Assembly (NCBI GenBank): GCA_030840675.1
Contig: JAVEEA010000111.1
Span: 1 to 40,118, forward strand
Source: Pyrinomonadaceae bacterium
GTDB taxonomy: Bacteria > Acidobacteriota > Blastocatellia > Pyrinomonadales > Pyrinomonadaceae
Length of the DNA: 40,118 nt
Reading direction: 5' to 3'
Shown one piece after another: positions 9,165 through 21,789 of the stretch. The notes below the pieces were generated by a model. It was not told the DNA's origin. It saw only the letters and a list, made by a program, of their open reading frames with translations, and ran no database searches. A program made the position numbers and the translations under genes. Numbering within the stretch: position 1 is the first letter of the stretch; each line of letters opens with the position of its first letter.

Positions 9165-9347
9165 ATGTCAGACAAGGATCGAAACAAGAAAGACGGCGAG
9201 GACAAGGGCAAGAAAAATCTGCGTATGGACAAGGCTGTGACCGCGCGAGCGCAAATGAATCCCACAGCGCGGCAAAAGGAGAAGCACGAAGCAAAGATGA
9301 CGGATTCAATTCCCGAAGGTGCGGCGAGAATGCGAAAGAAGAATTAG
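9165..9347 (+). CDS. Small lysine-rich hypothetical protein
   Basis: 60-aa ORF starting 19 nt after the preceding stop; AAGGAGAT SD-like sequence. Confidence 0.6.
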   Translation: MSDKDRNKKDGEDKGKKNLRMDKAVTARAQMNPTARQKEKHEAKMTDSIPEGAARMRKKN

Positions 9348-9414
9348 GGAAACGATAAGAAACTGTTCGCGCTGCGCGCTCATTCTGCGGGCGGAGGACG
9401 CTCGCGCTCCTTGC

Positions 9415-10158
9415 TTATGCGGCGGCCATGTCGGCTTCGCTGATGTCGAAGTTGGCGGAAACTTTCTGTACGTCGTCGTGGTCTTCGAGCACTTCCATTA
9501 GTTTCAACATCTGGCGCGCTTCGGCCCCTTCAAGTTTCTTGTACTCCTTGGGTACCATTTCAACTTCCGCAACTTGCGGTTCTACTCCCGCTTTCTTCAG
9601 CGCTTCGAGCACGGCATCGAAATCCGCTGGCGCAGTGATCACTTCGAAATTTTCCTCGTCGTCACGCAAGTCCTCAGCACCTGCGTCAGTCACAATTTCA
9701 AACAACTCTTCCTCAGACTTCACACTCTTGGGAACGACGATGTAACCCTTCTTCTCAAACATCCACGCGACTGCACCGGCCGCGGCGAGGTTTCCGCCGT
9801 TCTTGGAAAACGCATGGCGAATTTCGGCGACCGTGCGATTGCGGTTGTCAGTCATCGACTCGATCAGCAATGCCGCGCCGCCCGGACCGTAGCCTTCGTA
9901 AGTTATCTCCTCGTAGTTCACACCTTCTTCTTCGCCAGTGCCGCGACGAACCGCGCGTTCAATCGTTTCGTTGGGCATGTTGCCGGCTTTGGCGTCGAGG
10001 ATGGCCTTGCGCAAGCGGGCGTTACCCTCGGGATCGCCGCCGCCGGAGCGCGCCGCAACGGTGATTTCCTTGATGAACTTGGTAAACAGTTTGCCGCGCT
10101 TGGCGTCGAGCGCGCCCTTTTTGTGTTTAATACTATGCCACTTCGAATGTCCCGACAT
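9415..10158 (-). CDS. yebC: YebC/PmpR family transcriptional/translation-associated regulator
   Basis: [37 protein letters not shown]...[16 protein letters not shown]. Confidence 0.97.
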   Translation of the reverse strand: MSGHSKWHSIKHKKGALDAKRGKLFTKFIKEITVAARSGGGDPEGNARLRKAILDAKAGNMPNETIERAVRRGTGEEEGVNYEEITYEGYGPGGAALLIESMTDNRNRTVAEIRHAFSKNGGNLAAAGAVAWMFEKKGYIVVPKSVKSEEELFEIVTDAGAEDLRDDEENFEVITAPADFDAVLEALKKAGVEPQVAEVEMVPKEYKKLEGAEARQMLKLMEVLEDHDDVQKVSANFDISEADMAAA

Positions 10159-10260
10159 TTGGCTGCGATCCTTCTAAATGAGCGTGATTTGCAGAGCGGG
10201 GAATATATCACAGGATTACCCGCGAATTAACCTCGGCCCCAGCCGGCGCCGGGGAGACCG

Positions 10261-10611
10261 CTAACGAAGAGACGAGACTCGAACCAACTTCTCTTTCACT
10301 CGGCTGAGCAGCAGCAAGGTTTCAGGTGCAACGCCGTTCACTGACACTTGTTTAAGTTTAGATGTCTGTCCCGCGGAAATCTCAACTGCCGCCCGCGCCA
10401 CATTGAAGGCGCGCGCGAGTAGTCGCACCAGTGCTTCATTCGCCGCTCCAGCGACTGGCGGCGCTGCCAGTCGCACCCGCAAGGCGCCATCGTGTTCGCC
10501 CATAAGTTCACTACGGGAAGCGCGCGGAACAACCCTCACTTTGAAAATCAGCCGGCCATTCTTTTCGGAGTAGTCGATCATCATCCGGCCCAGAGTCACA
10601 TAGCAATTCAA
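10261..10611 (-). CDS. DUF167 (YggU) family protein
   Basis: VRVVPRASRSELMGEHDGALRVRLAAPPVAGAANEALVRLLARAF: DUF167 signature. Confidence 0.9.
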   Translation of the reverse strand: MNCYVTLGRMMIDYSEKNGRLIFKVRVVPRASRSELMGEHDGALRVRLAAPPVAGAANEALVRLLARAFNVARAAVEISAGQTSKLKQVSVNGVAPETLLLLSRVKEKLVRVSSLR

Positions 10612-10632
10612 TTCGCCCGACTGCCGAGTACC

Positions 10633-11244
10633 TCAAACGAAAAACACTGTCGGCCAACCATGCAGGAGCGTACCTCTAACCGCCCCCTGAAACAGCCAGA
10701 TGATGATGAAGGCGACGATCGGAGAGAAGTCGAACGCTCCCACGGGTGGCACAAAACGACGCAGGGGCAAAAGCAGCGGATCGGTGGCGTTCACGAGGAA
10801 ACGCATTATGCGATTCGTGTAACTGACCATGACCCACGAGAAGATTATGCGAATAAAAATAAGCAGACTGTACAAGCCCAGCAGTCCGTAGAGCACATAA
10901 CCGATGATCGGCACCACCGCGTGCGCCAGGGCGCTCAGCAAAACTCCCGCGATTGTATTAACGATGCTTGCGACCAGTTGCCACGAAAACCAGCCCAATA
11001 GAATCGTAATCAGAATGGTGACCAGCGGCGCGAACTTCGCGTCTACCCCGAAACCTACCAGCGCGCGTCGCACCGGCATAATCAGCGGATCAGTCAACCG
11101 GCGAATTGTGCGTGCGGCCCAGCCGAAGGGGTTGAGGTCCGCCCGGTTCGCGATCATCCGCAGCACTACTAAGACGAGCACGGCCACAATCACCGCGGTG
11201 ATCGCGTTAGTGACCAACCAATAAACTCTTTCGAGCACGATCAT
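10633..11244 (-). CDS. YggT family membrane protein
   Basis: Two copies of a hydrophobic YggT-like unit: LNPFGWAARTIRRLTDPLIMPVRRALVGFG and IMRFLVNATDPLLLPLRRFVPPVG. Confidence 0.9.
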   Translation of the reverse strand: MIVLERVYWLVTNAITAVIVAVLVLVVLRMIANRADLNPFGWAARTIRRLTDPLIMPVRRALVGFGVDAKFAPLVTILITILLGWFSWQLVASIVNTIAGVLLSALAHAVVPIIGYVLYGLLGLYSLLIFIRIIFSWVMVSYTNRIMRFLVNATDPLLLPLRRFVPPVGAFDFSPIVAFIIIWLFQGAVRGTLLHGWPTVFFV

Positions 11245-11286
11245 AAGGAGTGCTGCCTAACTGTGCTGGGTGTCAACGGTCCTGCC

Positions 11287-12012
11287 TTAAATAGCCGGGC
11301 TGCGTTCCCCAAAAATCGCCGTGCCCACTCGCACCATCGTGGCACCCTCGGCGATGGCGACTTCAAAATCATGGCTCATACCCATCGAGAGATCGCCGGA
11401 GCGTTCGCCGAAGTTGCCCTGACTCTGCAGCCGATCGCGCAGGTTGCGGAGCGCGACGAAAAAAGGTCGCACGCAATCGGGGTTTTCAAAGTAGGGCGGC
11501 AAGGTCATCAAACCGATCAAACGCAAGCGTTCGCAGTCGGCCGTCGCTTTCAGTAACTCCGGCAACTCGCGCGGATCGATGCCGGTCTTACTCTTCTCTC
11601 CCGCAAAATTAATCTGAATCAACACCGGCAACTCTGCTCTTCCCTCCTCGATACATAGCCGGTCGAGACGCTCCGCCAATGCTCGGGAGTCGAGCGAGTG
11701 AATGCAGTCGAAGAGTGTGACTGCTCGGCGCGCCTTATTTGTTTGCAGGTGGCCGACCAGATGCCAGCGGGCCGCCTGGCGTCCGAGTTCGAGTATTTTT
11801 TCTTCCGCTTCCTGGATCCGGTTCTCACCCAGTTCGGTAACACCGGCAGCAATGGCGGCGCGTAAGGTTTCGGTCGGATGAGTCTTGCTGATGGCGATGA
11901 GAGTGATGTCTTTGGGCGACCGATCACTATTGCTGGCAGCTGCTGCGATACGGCGGCGAACGTCCGCGAACCGTTCGCTCAGAGTCTCACCCGCGAATGC
12001 TTTTTCGGCCAT
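11287..12012 (-). CDS. yggS: YggS family PLP homeostasis protein
   Basis: LIAISKTHPTETLRAAIAAGVTELGENRIQEAEEKI...WHLVGHLQTNKARRAV...MTLPPYF...LSMGMSHDFEVAIAEGATMVRVGTAIFG. Start set at ATG 12012 (MAEKAFAGE); the track ORF is over-extended to 12456. Confidence 0.94.
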   Translation of the reverse strand: MAEKAFAGETLSERFADVRRRIAAAASNSDRSPKDITLIAISKTHPTETLRAAIAAGVTELGENRIQEAEEKILELGRQAARWHLVGHLQTNKARRAVTLFDCIHSLDSRALAERLDRLCIEEGRAELPVLIQINFAGEKSKTGIDPRELPELLKATADCERLRLIGLMTLPPYFENPDCVRPFFVALRNLRDRLQSQGNFGERSGDLSMGMSHDFEVAIAEGATMVRVGTAIFGERSPAI

Positions 12013-12315
12013 TTGCAAAAAGACTAGAAAATTAGGCAATCGAAATGAAACTATATAACTAGCTGCTCGCCACTCCCGCGCGCCTACCTTAGCAGATCGA
12101 ATCAGACGCCGCATCTGATAATGCCTGCAAATCGCGTTGTAATCCATTGCCGCGGGCGCGCAGGTTGAAGCCGCGCTCGAAGCGTAACGTCGAGCTTTCG
12201 TCGTGTCCTGCTTAGATGGCACAGTGATTGTTACGTTTTTCACAGGACGGGCGCTAAGCTGGCTTTTTTGTATGCCAAATAAGTGAAGTGTTAGCCAAAA
12301 TACGGAGGAAATTTT

Positions 12316-12645
12316 ATGAAGCAACAGAGACGACAAAGCTTTTTCGCGATTATCGTGCTGGGCCTGCTGTTGGCAACAGCCTTGCCCGCAACTGCGTTGG
12401 GCCAGGGGCGAGGTCGCGGCCGGGACAAGAACAACGACAGCAATTTCGGCTGGCAACGGACCAAGCTGTCAAAGCATGATCGAAAATGCGGTAAGTTTCG
12501 CAACTGCCACGACGCGCGCGACGGACGTTGGGATAATCGTGGACCACGCGCTAATCGAGTCGGCTACGTAGTGAGAAACCGTAATCGCCAAGACAACAAT
12601 TATTCGTGGCGTAACCGCGTGCGACGTGTCCGTCGTAATCAGTAA
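12316..12645 (+). CDS. Small secreted basic hypothetical protein
   Basis: MKQQRRQSFFAIIVLGLLLATALPATALGQGRGRGRD: signal peptide then Arg/Asn-rich mature region. Confidence 0.6.
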   Translation: MKQQRRQSFFAIIVLGLLLATALPATALGQGRGRGRDKNNDSNFGWQRTKLSKHDRKCGKFRNCHDARDGRWDNRGPRANRVGYVVRNRNRQDNNYSWRNRVRRVRRNQ

Positions 12646-12729
12646 GCGTTTCGTGAGTCCGCTGCGGTAGTCGCTACGCCAGCCATTCTTGACACTGCTC
12701 CATCTCGTTCGCATAATGAATTTACACAT

Positions 12730-12816
12730 GCGGATGTGGCGGAACTGGCAGACGCGCAGGTCTCAGAAGCCTGTGATGGTGACATCGTGGAGGTTCAAGT
12801 CCTCTCATCCGCACCA
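12730..12816 (+). tRNA. tRNA-Leu (CAG), with encoded CCA
   Basis: gcggatg...catccgc acceptor stem, class II long variable arm, anticodon loop ctCAGaa flanked by caggt/gcctg, T-arm ggttcaagtcc, terminal CCA. Confidence 0.95.
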
Positions 12817-12830
12817 AATCTGAGCAATCA

Positions 12831-12864
12831 AAAAGCGGGTCCTGTAACAAGGGCCCGCTTTTTT
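12831..12864 (+). terminator. Intrinsic terminator after tRNA-Leu
   Basis: aaaagcgggtcc-tgtaacaa-gggcccgctttttt. Confidence 0.9.
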
Positions 12865-12988
12865 GTGTAAATTTGGAACCGCGACCTTGCTCGCGCGTCT
12901 ATTAAGCAACGCTGTCACTCGCGGGGCGGAACATCGCCTTCATCTGTTCGTACAACTAGCACCTGGGAACTGAAAGGGGCGTCTATAA

Positions 12989-13399
12989 ATGAACGCTGAA
13001 CGAGCTGAAACCGTCGAATTAACCCGTGAATCCGCCCCGGAACAAGTCTCTAACAACCGCGCAAAAACAGTGAACGGGTCAGCAACACCCCCACTCAAGA
13101 TAGCTGCACGTGCGCCGAACAACCGTGTGAGCCGCCTGTTGGATCTGGCTGATATGCTGCTGAGAGAAACAGAAATACTTGCGCGCGATAAGGCGTTCAC
13201 TGACGAATCAAATCGCTTGCGCTCGCTCAACTTCTGCGATGGAATTGATTTTTATGGTGAGGTCGAGCGCTTTGAAACCGGACTGATCAGGTTGGCGCTG
13301 GACCAGACCGGCGGACATCAGGCGCGGGCGGCTCGTTTATTGCGCATCAAGCCCACAACGCTAAACTCGAAGATCAAACTCTACGGGATTGAATACTAG
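12989..13399 (+). CDS. Fis-type helix-turn-helix domain protein
   Basis: C-terminal FETGLIRLALDQTGGHQARAARLLRIKPTTLNSKIKLYGIEY matches the Fis/NtrC C-terminal HTH. Confidence 0.82.
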   Translation: MNAERAETVELTRESAPEQVSNNRAKTVNGSATPPLKIAARAPNNRVSRLLDLADMLLRETEILARDKAFTDESNRLRSLNFCDGIDFYGEVERFETGLIRLALDQTGGHQARAARLLRIKPTTLNSKIKLYGIEY

Positions 13400-13484
13400 C
13401 GGCAGGCATTCCCGCCTGTCCTACTTTTCGAAATAAATTTTCCGGTTCGAAAATGGACGGCCAACAATGTCAGTCGTTCTCTCG

Positions 13485-13922
13485 CTAGTTAACTGCCTGG
13501 GAAGAATCGTCCGTTTGCGCCTCACGCCCGTCAGAGACGATCAGTTGTTGCTCGTCAAACAGATTTGAATCAACGAGCGTCTGCACCCAATAGTGACCGG
13601 CCGTGGGAAAAGTGATATTTACAAAAAAACTGATGTTATCGGCAAAGCCACCCGGAGTGATCTCGAAGCTGGTCGGCTGCGAAACAACCACCGGGTGCTG
13701 GCGATCCGGCGTCAGAATTCTGACTTCGGAAAGGTGCGTGCCTTCTCCCCGCCAGTGATTGACGACCGCAAATTTGATCAGCGAAACCGGCAACTGTTGC
13801 ACCATGATGTTTTGAAAGACACCCATGAAGGAAAGCTTGTTCCCCACTTCGAGCCTTACGTCGTCGCAAAAAAGCGTGTAGAGCAATTCGAGTTTTTCGT
13901 CCTTGTTTACTGTGGCTGACAT
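13485..13922 (-). CDS. DUF6941-like hypothetical protein
   Basis: LLYTLFCDDVRLEVGNKLSFMGVFQNIMVQQLP...: DUF6941-like opening recognised by memory, not searched. Confidence 0.65.
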   Translation of the reverse strand: MSATVNKDEKLELLYTLFCDDVRLEVGNKLSFMGVFQNIMVQQLPVSLIKFAVVNHWRGEGTHLSEVRILTPDRQHPVVVSQPTSFEITPGGFADNISFFVNITFPTAGHYWVQTLVDSNLFDEQQLIVSDGREAQTDDSSQAVN

Positions 13923-13961
13923 CGAGTCTCCTGAATTAAATGATTGCTGACATAAACGATA

Positions 13962-17484
<3,523 letters not shown>

Positions 17485-17496
17485 TGCTCTTAACCG

Positions 17497-18273
17497 TCAC
17501 CCAAAGACTTTTGGCTCGTAAAGTAGGTAGCGCGGCGCGGCGTCGCGAGCGAAACCCGCCGCGACCAGTCCCGACGCAAACGCGTTCTGAAATTCGTTGC
17601 GTACGCGTAACAGTTCCAGCCTGGCTCGCGCTGGTTGCTCGCGGCAAAGCGTGGTCCAGTCAGCCGGAATTTTGACGACCGCTGCCGGCTCGCCAAAAGT
17701 TTGATCCGCCGTAATGCCTTTTGCTAAATCGTTCACGCGCGGCGAGCGAAGGTGCCAGTGGGCAAATAGCCGATCGCTATCGATTCCGGCCGGAGCGACG
17801 TCACGCAAGGCCGGACTCGTGGCGTAATCAGACCCGTAAAAGTTTTCCGCGTAAGTCGAAACGGTCACTCCCAGGCGGTTCAAATTGAAATGGGCGTTGC
17901 GAGCCTGCATCGGGTCCCAGGTCCACTTGATGAAACTCCGACCTTCCTGCAGCGCACGCGCTCTCTGACTCCATTTTAGTTGGGCGCCGACTCCCTGGTT
18001 TTGGTACTCGGCGGCGACCGCCATCATGTGGGAGTAACCAAATATCTCCGCGCCCCGAACGGCGGCCAGGTGATGCACAAAGCCGACGAGTGGCGAGTCG
18101 TCTCCAGTCGCCAAGAATGCGCCGAGAGTCCAGCCGCCTGCTTGTGCGGAAACGATTAGGTGACGACGCGGAGAGATTTCGAGATCGGGAAGTCCAAAAG
18201 CTTCACGCTGGAGTCTTACGCAGCTGTCCAATTCGTCAATTGCCTGGCATTCGCGAATTACGATCTCAGTCAT
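17497..18273 (-). CDS. GNAT-superfamily acetyltransferase-like protein (COG3375 type)
   Basis: IRECQAIDELDSCVRLQREAFGLPDLEISPRRHLIVSAQAGGWTLGAFL...YSHMMAVAAEYQNQGVGAQLKWSQRARA...WTWDPMQARNAHFNLNRLG. Confidence 0.85.
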   Translation of the reverse strand: MTEIVIRECQAIDELDSCVRLQREAFGLPDLEISPRRHLIVSAQAGGWTLGAFLATGDDSPLVGFVHHLAAVRGAEIFGYSHMMAVAAEYQNQGVGAQLKWSQRARALQEGRSFIKWTWDPMQARNAHFNLNRLGVTVSTYAENFYGSDYATSPALRDVAPAGIDSDRLFAHWHLRSPRVNDLAKGITADQTFGEPAAVVKIPADWTTLCREQPARARLELLRVRNEFQNAFASGLVAAGFARDAAPRYLLYEPKVFG

Positions 18274-18354
18274 GGGGGTTACGACTTTTTTTGTTACTGG
18301 ACTCTCGGGGAATTGGTGACAGTCGCGTTAACTGCGTGGGTATTTTGGCTCCGC

Positions 18355-19269
18355 TTAACCATTGCCCCAGGCATGCGGAGCTGCCGGCACTTGAATCATG
18401 ATTCGTAAGCCGATCGGCTCGCGGTTCTGAAGATTGACCGTACCTTTCAAGACTTCAACCAGGCGCCGGCCGATGATAATCCCGAGCTCGTTGAGATCGG
18501 TTTTGCCGGCGCGCGGCGTCTCCACCGGATCAAACACGCGCAGCATATCTTTAATCGGCTCCCCTGCATCATTAATTTGCACGCTCAATATTCCGTCTGT
18601 CACCTTGGCATCGATCGTAACGGTTTGGCCTTCCGGACTGCGGCTCACCGCCCACGAACAGAACGTGTAAAGCGCCTGGCGCAGACGTCCCTGATCGCAA
18701 ACAATCGCCGCACCCTCCGGCGAGTTGCATTCAATAGTTATGTCGCGCTTCTGCGCCTGGCGCTTCAAAGCGGCGCACGTCTCGCGCAAAATGTCCGGCA
18801 ACGAGAACTCCTGTAAGAATAGTTCCGTCGGTCCGACTTCCAAGCGCGACAAGTCGACCAGCTGGTTTAGACTGGCCAGCAACTGCAGGCCGGAGTTTTG
18901 AATCTTCTCGCAGAACCGCTGTTGCGCCTCCGTCAATTTCTCCTGATCCAACATGATTTCCGTGAAGCCCAGGATCGAGGTTAAAGGGGTGCGCAACTCG
19001 TGCGACATTCTTGCCAGAAAAAGCGAACGGTAGTGCGAAACGTGGCGCAGTTCGCGGTTTGCTTCCTCCAGTTCTACCGTACGCAGCTTTAGTTGTTGGA
19101 TCAGGTGCGCCACGCGCTGATCGTCTGACGGCTCGACGGCGCTGGGATTTTCGCTTGCGGAGATTTCTCTCATATTAATGGCTGAACCAAAGGGCCGCGG
19201 GCCAGACTGGCCGGGGACCACTGCTGGGCGCGAATAAATTGTTTTGGGAAGTTCAATATAAGACTGCAC
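18355..19269 (-). CDS. Histidine kinase-like protein with degenerate HATPase domain
   Basis: HisKA H-box LFLARMSHELRTPLTSILGFTEIML intact. N-box position reads RLRQALYTFCSWAVSRSPEG; G1 reads INDAGEPI. Start may be ATG at 19173. Confidence 0.85.
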   Translation of the reverse strand: MQSYIELPKTIYSRPAVVPGQSGPRPFGSAINMREISASENPSAVEPSDDQRVAHLIQQLKLRTVELEEANRELRHVSHYRSLFLARMSHELRTPLTSILGFTEIMLDQEKLTEAQQRFCEKIQNSGLQLLASLNQLVDLSRLEVGPTELFLQEFSLPDILRETCAALKRQAQKRDITIECNSPEGAAIVCDQGRLRQALYTFCSWAVSRSPEGQTVTIDAKVTDGILSVQINDAGEPIKDMLRVFDPVETPRAGKTDLNELGIIIGRRLVEVLKGTVNLQNREPIGLRIMIQVPAAPHAWGNG

Positions 19270-19453
19270 CTAACGGGTGTCAAAGTCGTGCTTCTTTTTT
19301 AACTAAACCGTGCGCTATCATGCAGTCGCGAAGCTTACAGAACAGGTAGCGGTAGCAACCTGATCGTGATCACGAGATCGACTCGAGTACTGGCATCCGT
19401 TGCTACCGGTTGGGTCAGTATTTTTTGGACGGCAGCATCAAGAACAGAATCTG

Positions 19454-20989
19454 ATGAAGGGAAAACTTACCGAACAACCGCTCGCCGAACTCATTCGCGA
19501 AATTTCTTCCAAGGGTTTCTCCGGCGCGTTGCGCCTCGAGCGTGAACGGATGCAAGCCGCCGTTTATTTTGAACAGGGTCGAATAGTTTTCGCCGCTGCG
19601 AATTTGCGCACCTTGCGTCTGCGTGAATACCTCAACAGTCGCGGACTACTTCCGACTCATGAGCTTGCCGGTTTGGATACCGATTTATCTGACTTGGCAC
19701 TCGCAGCCCTTTTAGTGGACAGCAAACGAGTCAGCAGAAAAGATCTGAATACTCTGCTGCAGGGTCTGGTCACTGATGTATTGCGCGTCGCACTTTTACT
19801 GACGGAGGGAAGTTGGGAGTTTAATGAACGCGCCCGTCTCGACGATCCCTCCCAGGTAACCATCGACATTCCGAATTTACTGCTGGAAGCAGCGCGCCGC
19901 ATGCCGCTGCAGTTTGTGGCCGGACGTCTTCGGAATCCGAACGAAAAAATCTCGCGGACCGCTGAAGTTTCGCGCGAAAGTAACCTGCAACCCGCTGAGA
20001 GTTTCCTGCTTTCGCGGCTCGATCAGCCAACCAAACTGGCCGAGCTGATCACGTTGAGCGGCCTCCGCGAGCTTGACGCCTACCGTGTGATTTACGGACT
20101 GGCCCTTGCGGGCCTCGTGATGCGTGAGCATTGGCAAAACGCTTTTCGTACCGATGCTGCCAGGCAGACTGAGACCGCGCGTCCCGTGGTTACTGAGCCA
20201 GCTGCCGTCCCAGGGACTCCGAACGATAACCGTTGGACTTCAGTGAGCGCTGAAGAGGAAACGCTGGAAACGTTTCTGCGTCGTATTAAACAGGCGACAA
20301 ACTATTATGAAGTTTTCGAGCTCCCCACCACGACGCAGTCCAACGAAATTAAAGAAGCGTACTACGCGCTGGCTCGCGTCTATCACCCGGATCGTTTTCA
20401 CCTGCGCTCCGGCACGGCGCTTCATACAGAGTTGAGCTCGGCCTTCGCTCGAATTACGCAGGGCTACGAAACCTTGACCGACCCCAACGCGCGAGCAGCG
20501 TACGACCAAAGCCTGGAGCGGTCTCGACTCTTTTCCGAGTCTGCTCCGAAACCGGAGCCGGCTGATTCCCTGCCGGACGCTGAAGTTGATTTCGACACTG
20601 ACGCGCCTGAAAACGAAAGCAACCGCGCCGAGTATAATTTTCGCGAGGGCGTCGGGGCGCTGCAGCAAGGTCGCGTCGCAGCCGCCATGACACATCTCGC
20701 CGCCGCTGCGCGGGCCGCGCCGCAAGAAGCGCGTTATCGCGCTCACTATGGGCGCGCGCTGGCCGCAAACGAGCAGACGCGACGGCTCGCCGAAAATGAA
20801 CTCCAGACCGCAGTGAAAATCGAACCGGGTAGCGCCCCTTTTCGCGTTATGCTGGCGGAACTATATTTCGAGTTAAAATTTCATCGCCGCGCGAAAACCG
20901 AAGTGGAGCGAGCGTTGACCTTGGATGCGAACAACCAAAACGCACACGCGCTCTTGCGCAAACTGGAAAAGTCTCGCAAGGTGGGATAG
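19454..20989 (+). CDS. DUF4388 - J-domain (DnaJ) - TPR fusion protein
   Basis: N-terminal GKLTEQPLAELIREISSKGFSGALRLERERMQAAVYFEQGRIVFA (DUF4388-like); NYYEVFELPTTTQSNEIKEAYYALARVYHPDRFH (J-domain with HPD); C-terminal TPR-like helices. Start at ATG 19454. Confidence 0.88.
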   Translation: MKGKLTEQPLAELIREISSKGFSGALRLERERMQAAVYFEQGRIVFAAANLRTLRLREYLNSRGLLPTHELAGLDTDLSDLALAALLVDSKRVSRKDLNTLLQGLVTDVLRVALLLTEGSWEFNERARLDDPSQVTIDIPNLLLEAARRMPLQFVAGRLRNPNEKISRTAEVSRESNLQPAESFLLSRLDQPTKLAELITLSGLRELDAYRVIYGLALAGLVMREHWQNAFRTDAARQTETARPVVTEPAAVPGTPNDNRWTSVSAEEETLETFLRRIKQATNYYEVFELPTTTQSNEIKEAYYALARVYHPDRFHLRSGTALHTELSSAFARITQGYETLTDPNARAAYDQSLERSRLFSESAPKPEPADSLPDAEVDFDTDAPENESNRAEYNFREGVGALQQGRVAAAMTHLAAAARAAPQEARYRAHYGRALAANEQTRRLAENELQTAVKIEPGSAPFRVMLAELYFELKFHRRAKTEVERALTLDANNQNAHALLRKLEKSRKVG

Positions 20990-21061
20990 CGGCCCAGTTC
21001 AGAACCGGAGGGCTAGCGACCGGATGCAATTAAGCCCGTCCCGAACAAAACCAAAGACGAC

Positions 21062-21742
21062 ATGCCAACACGTGAGCTTACCCAAAACAATCGCGCCGCA
21101 CACGACGCCTACGTGCAACTAGCGTCCGCGGCTGATCGCTTCGAGCAGTATGCCAACCCGCACGCGGTCCGCATCGCAAAAATCGCCGATGCACTCGCTG
21201 AGATGTTTCACCTTGCTGCCCACGATCGTAAGGCCCTGCGCACCGCGGCTTACATGCACGACCTCGGCGAAGTGGCGATGGAGCGCGACTACCTCCAGCG
21301 GGCCGGTCCATTAACGCCTGAAGAACGAGTCGACCTGGCCAGGCATCCGGTGATAGGCGAGCAGGAGGCCGCGCGCGCGAGTGCCGACCGCGCGGTCCAA
21401 CTGCTGGTACGCTGGCATCACGAGTGGTGGAATGGCGGCGGCTATCCGGACGCGCTGCGGCAAAATGAGATTCCGCTCGCCGCCAGAATTCTCCGTTTGG
21501 CGGATTCGTATGCTGCGCTAACGGATGCGCGACCGTTCCGTCCGGCGTTTACCGAGACGCAAGCGAGGGAGCAAATAATCGAGCGCGCCGCGATTGAATT
21601 CGACCCCGCCGTAGTCACTGCTTTCCTGGCGCTGCCGAACCTGGCGGAATTGAAGTCGTTTGCGAAGACCGGGGACGAACCCCTAATCCCAGCGCCCAGC
21701 GTCGACGACAACTGGACAATCTTTTCATCGTTCACCAAGTAA
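21062..21742 (+). CDS. HD-GYP domain phosphohydrolase
   Basis: AAYMHDLGEVAM, HPVIGEQEA, RWHHEWWNGGGYPDALRQNEIPLAARILRLADSYAALTDARPFRPA. Confidence 0.92.
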   Translation: MPTRELTQNNRAAHDAYVQLASAADRFEQYANPHAVRIAKIADALAEMFHLAAHDRKALRTAAYMHDLGEVAMERDYLQRAGPLTPEERVDLARHPVIGEQEAARASADRAVQLLVRWHHEWWNGGGYPDALRQNEIPLAARILRLADSYAALTDARPFRPAFTETQAREQIIERAAIEFDPAVVTAFLALPNLAELKSFAKTGDEPLIPAPSVDDNWTIFSSFTK

Positions 21743-21789
21743 TTGTAGCGGCGTCCCTCCGTGGTCGCCCCGACAGACGGTTAGACATC

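Noticed and set aside
9574-10230. 218-aa + strand ORF
   Set aside because: Antisense to yebC, which has unambiguous family motifs.
20240-20746. 168-aa minus-strand ORF
   Set aside because: Antisense to the DUF4388-DnaJ-TPR gene; no domain features.
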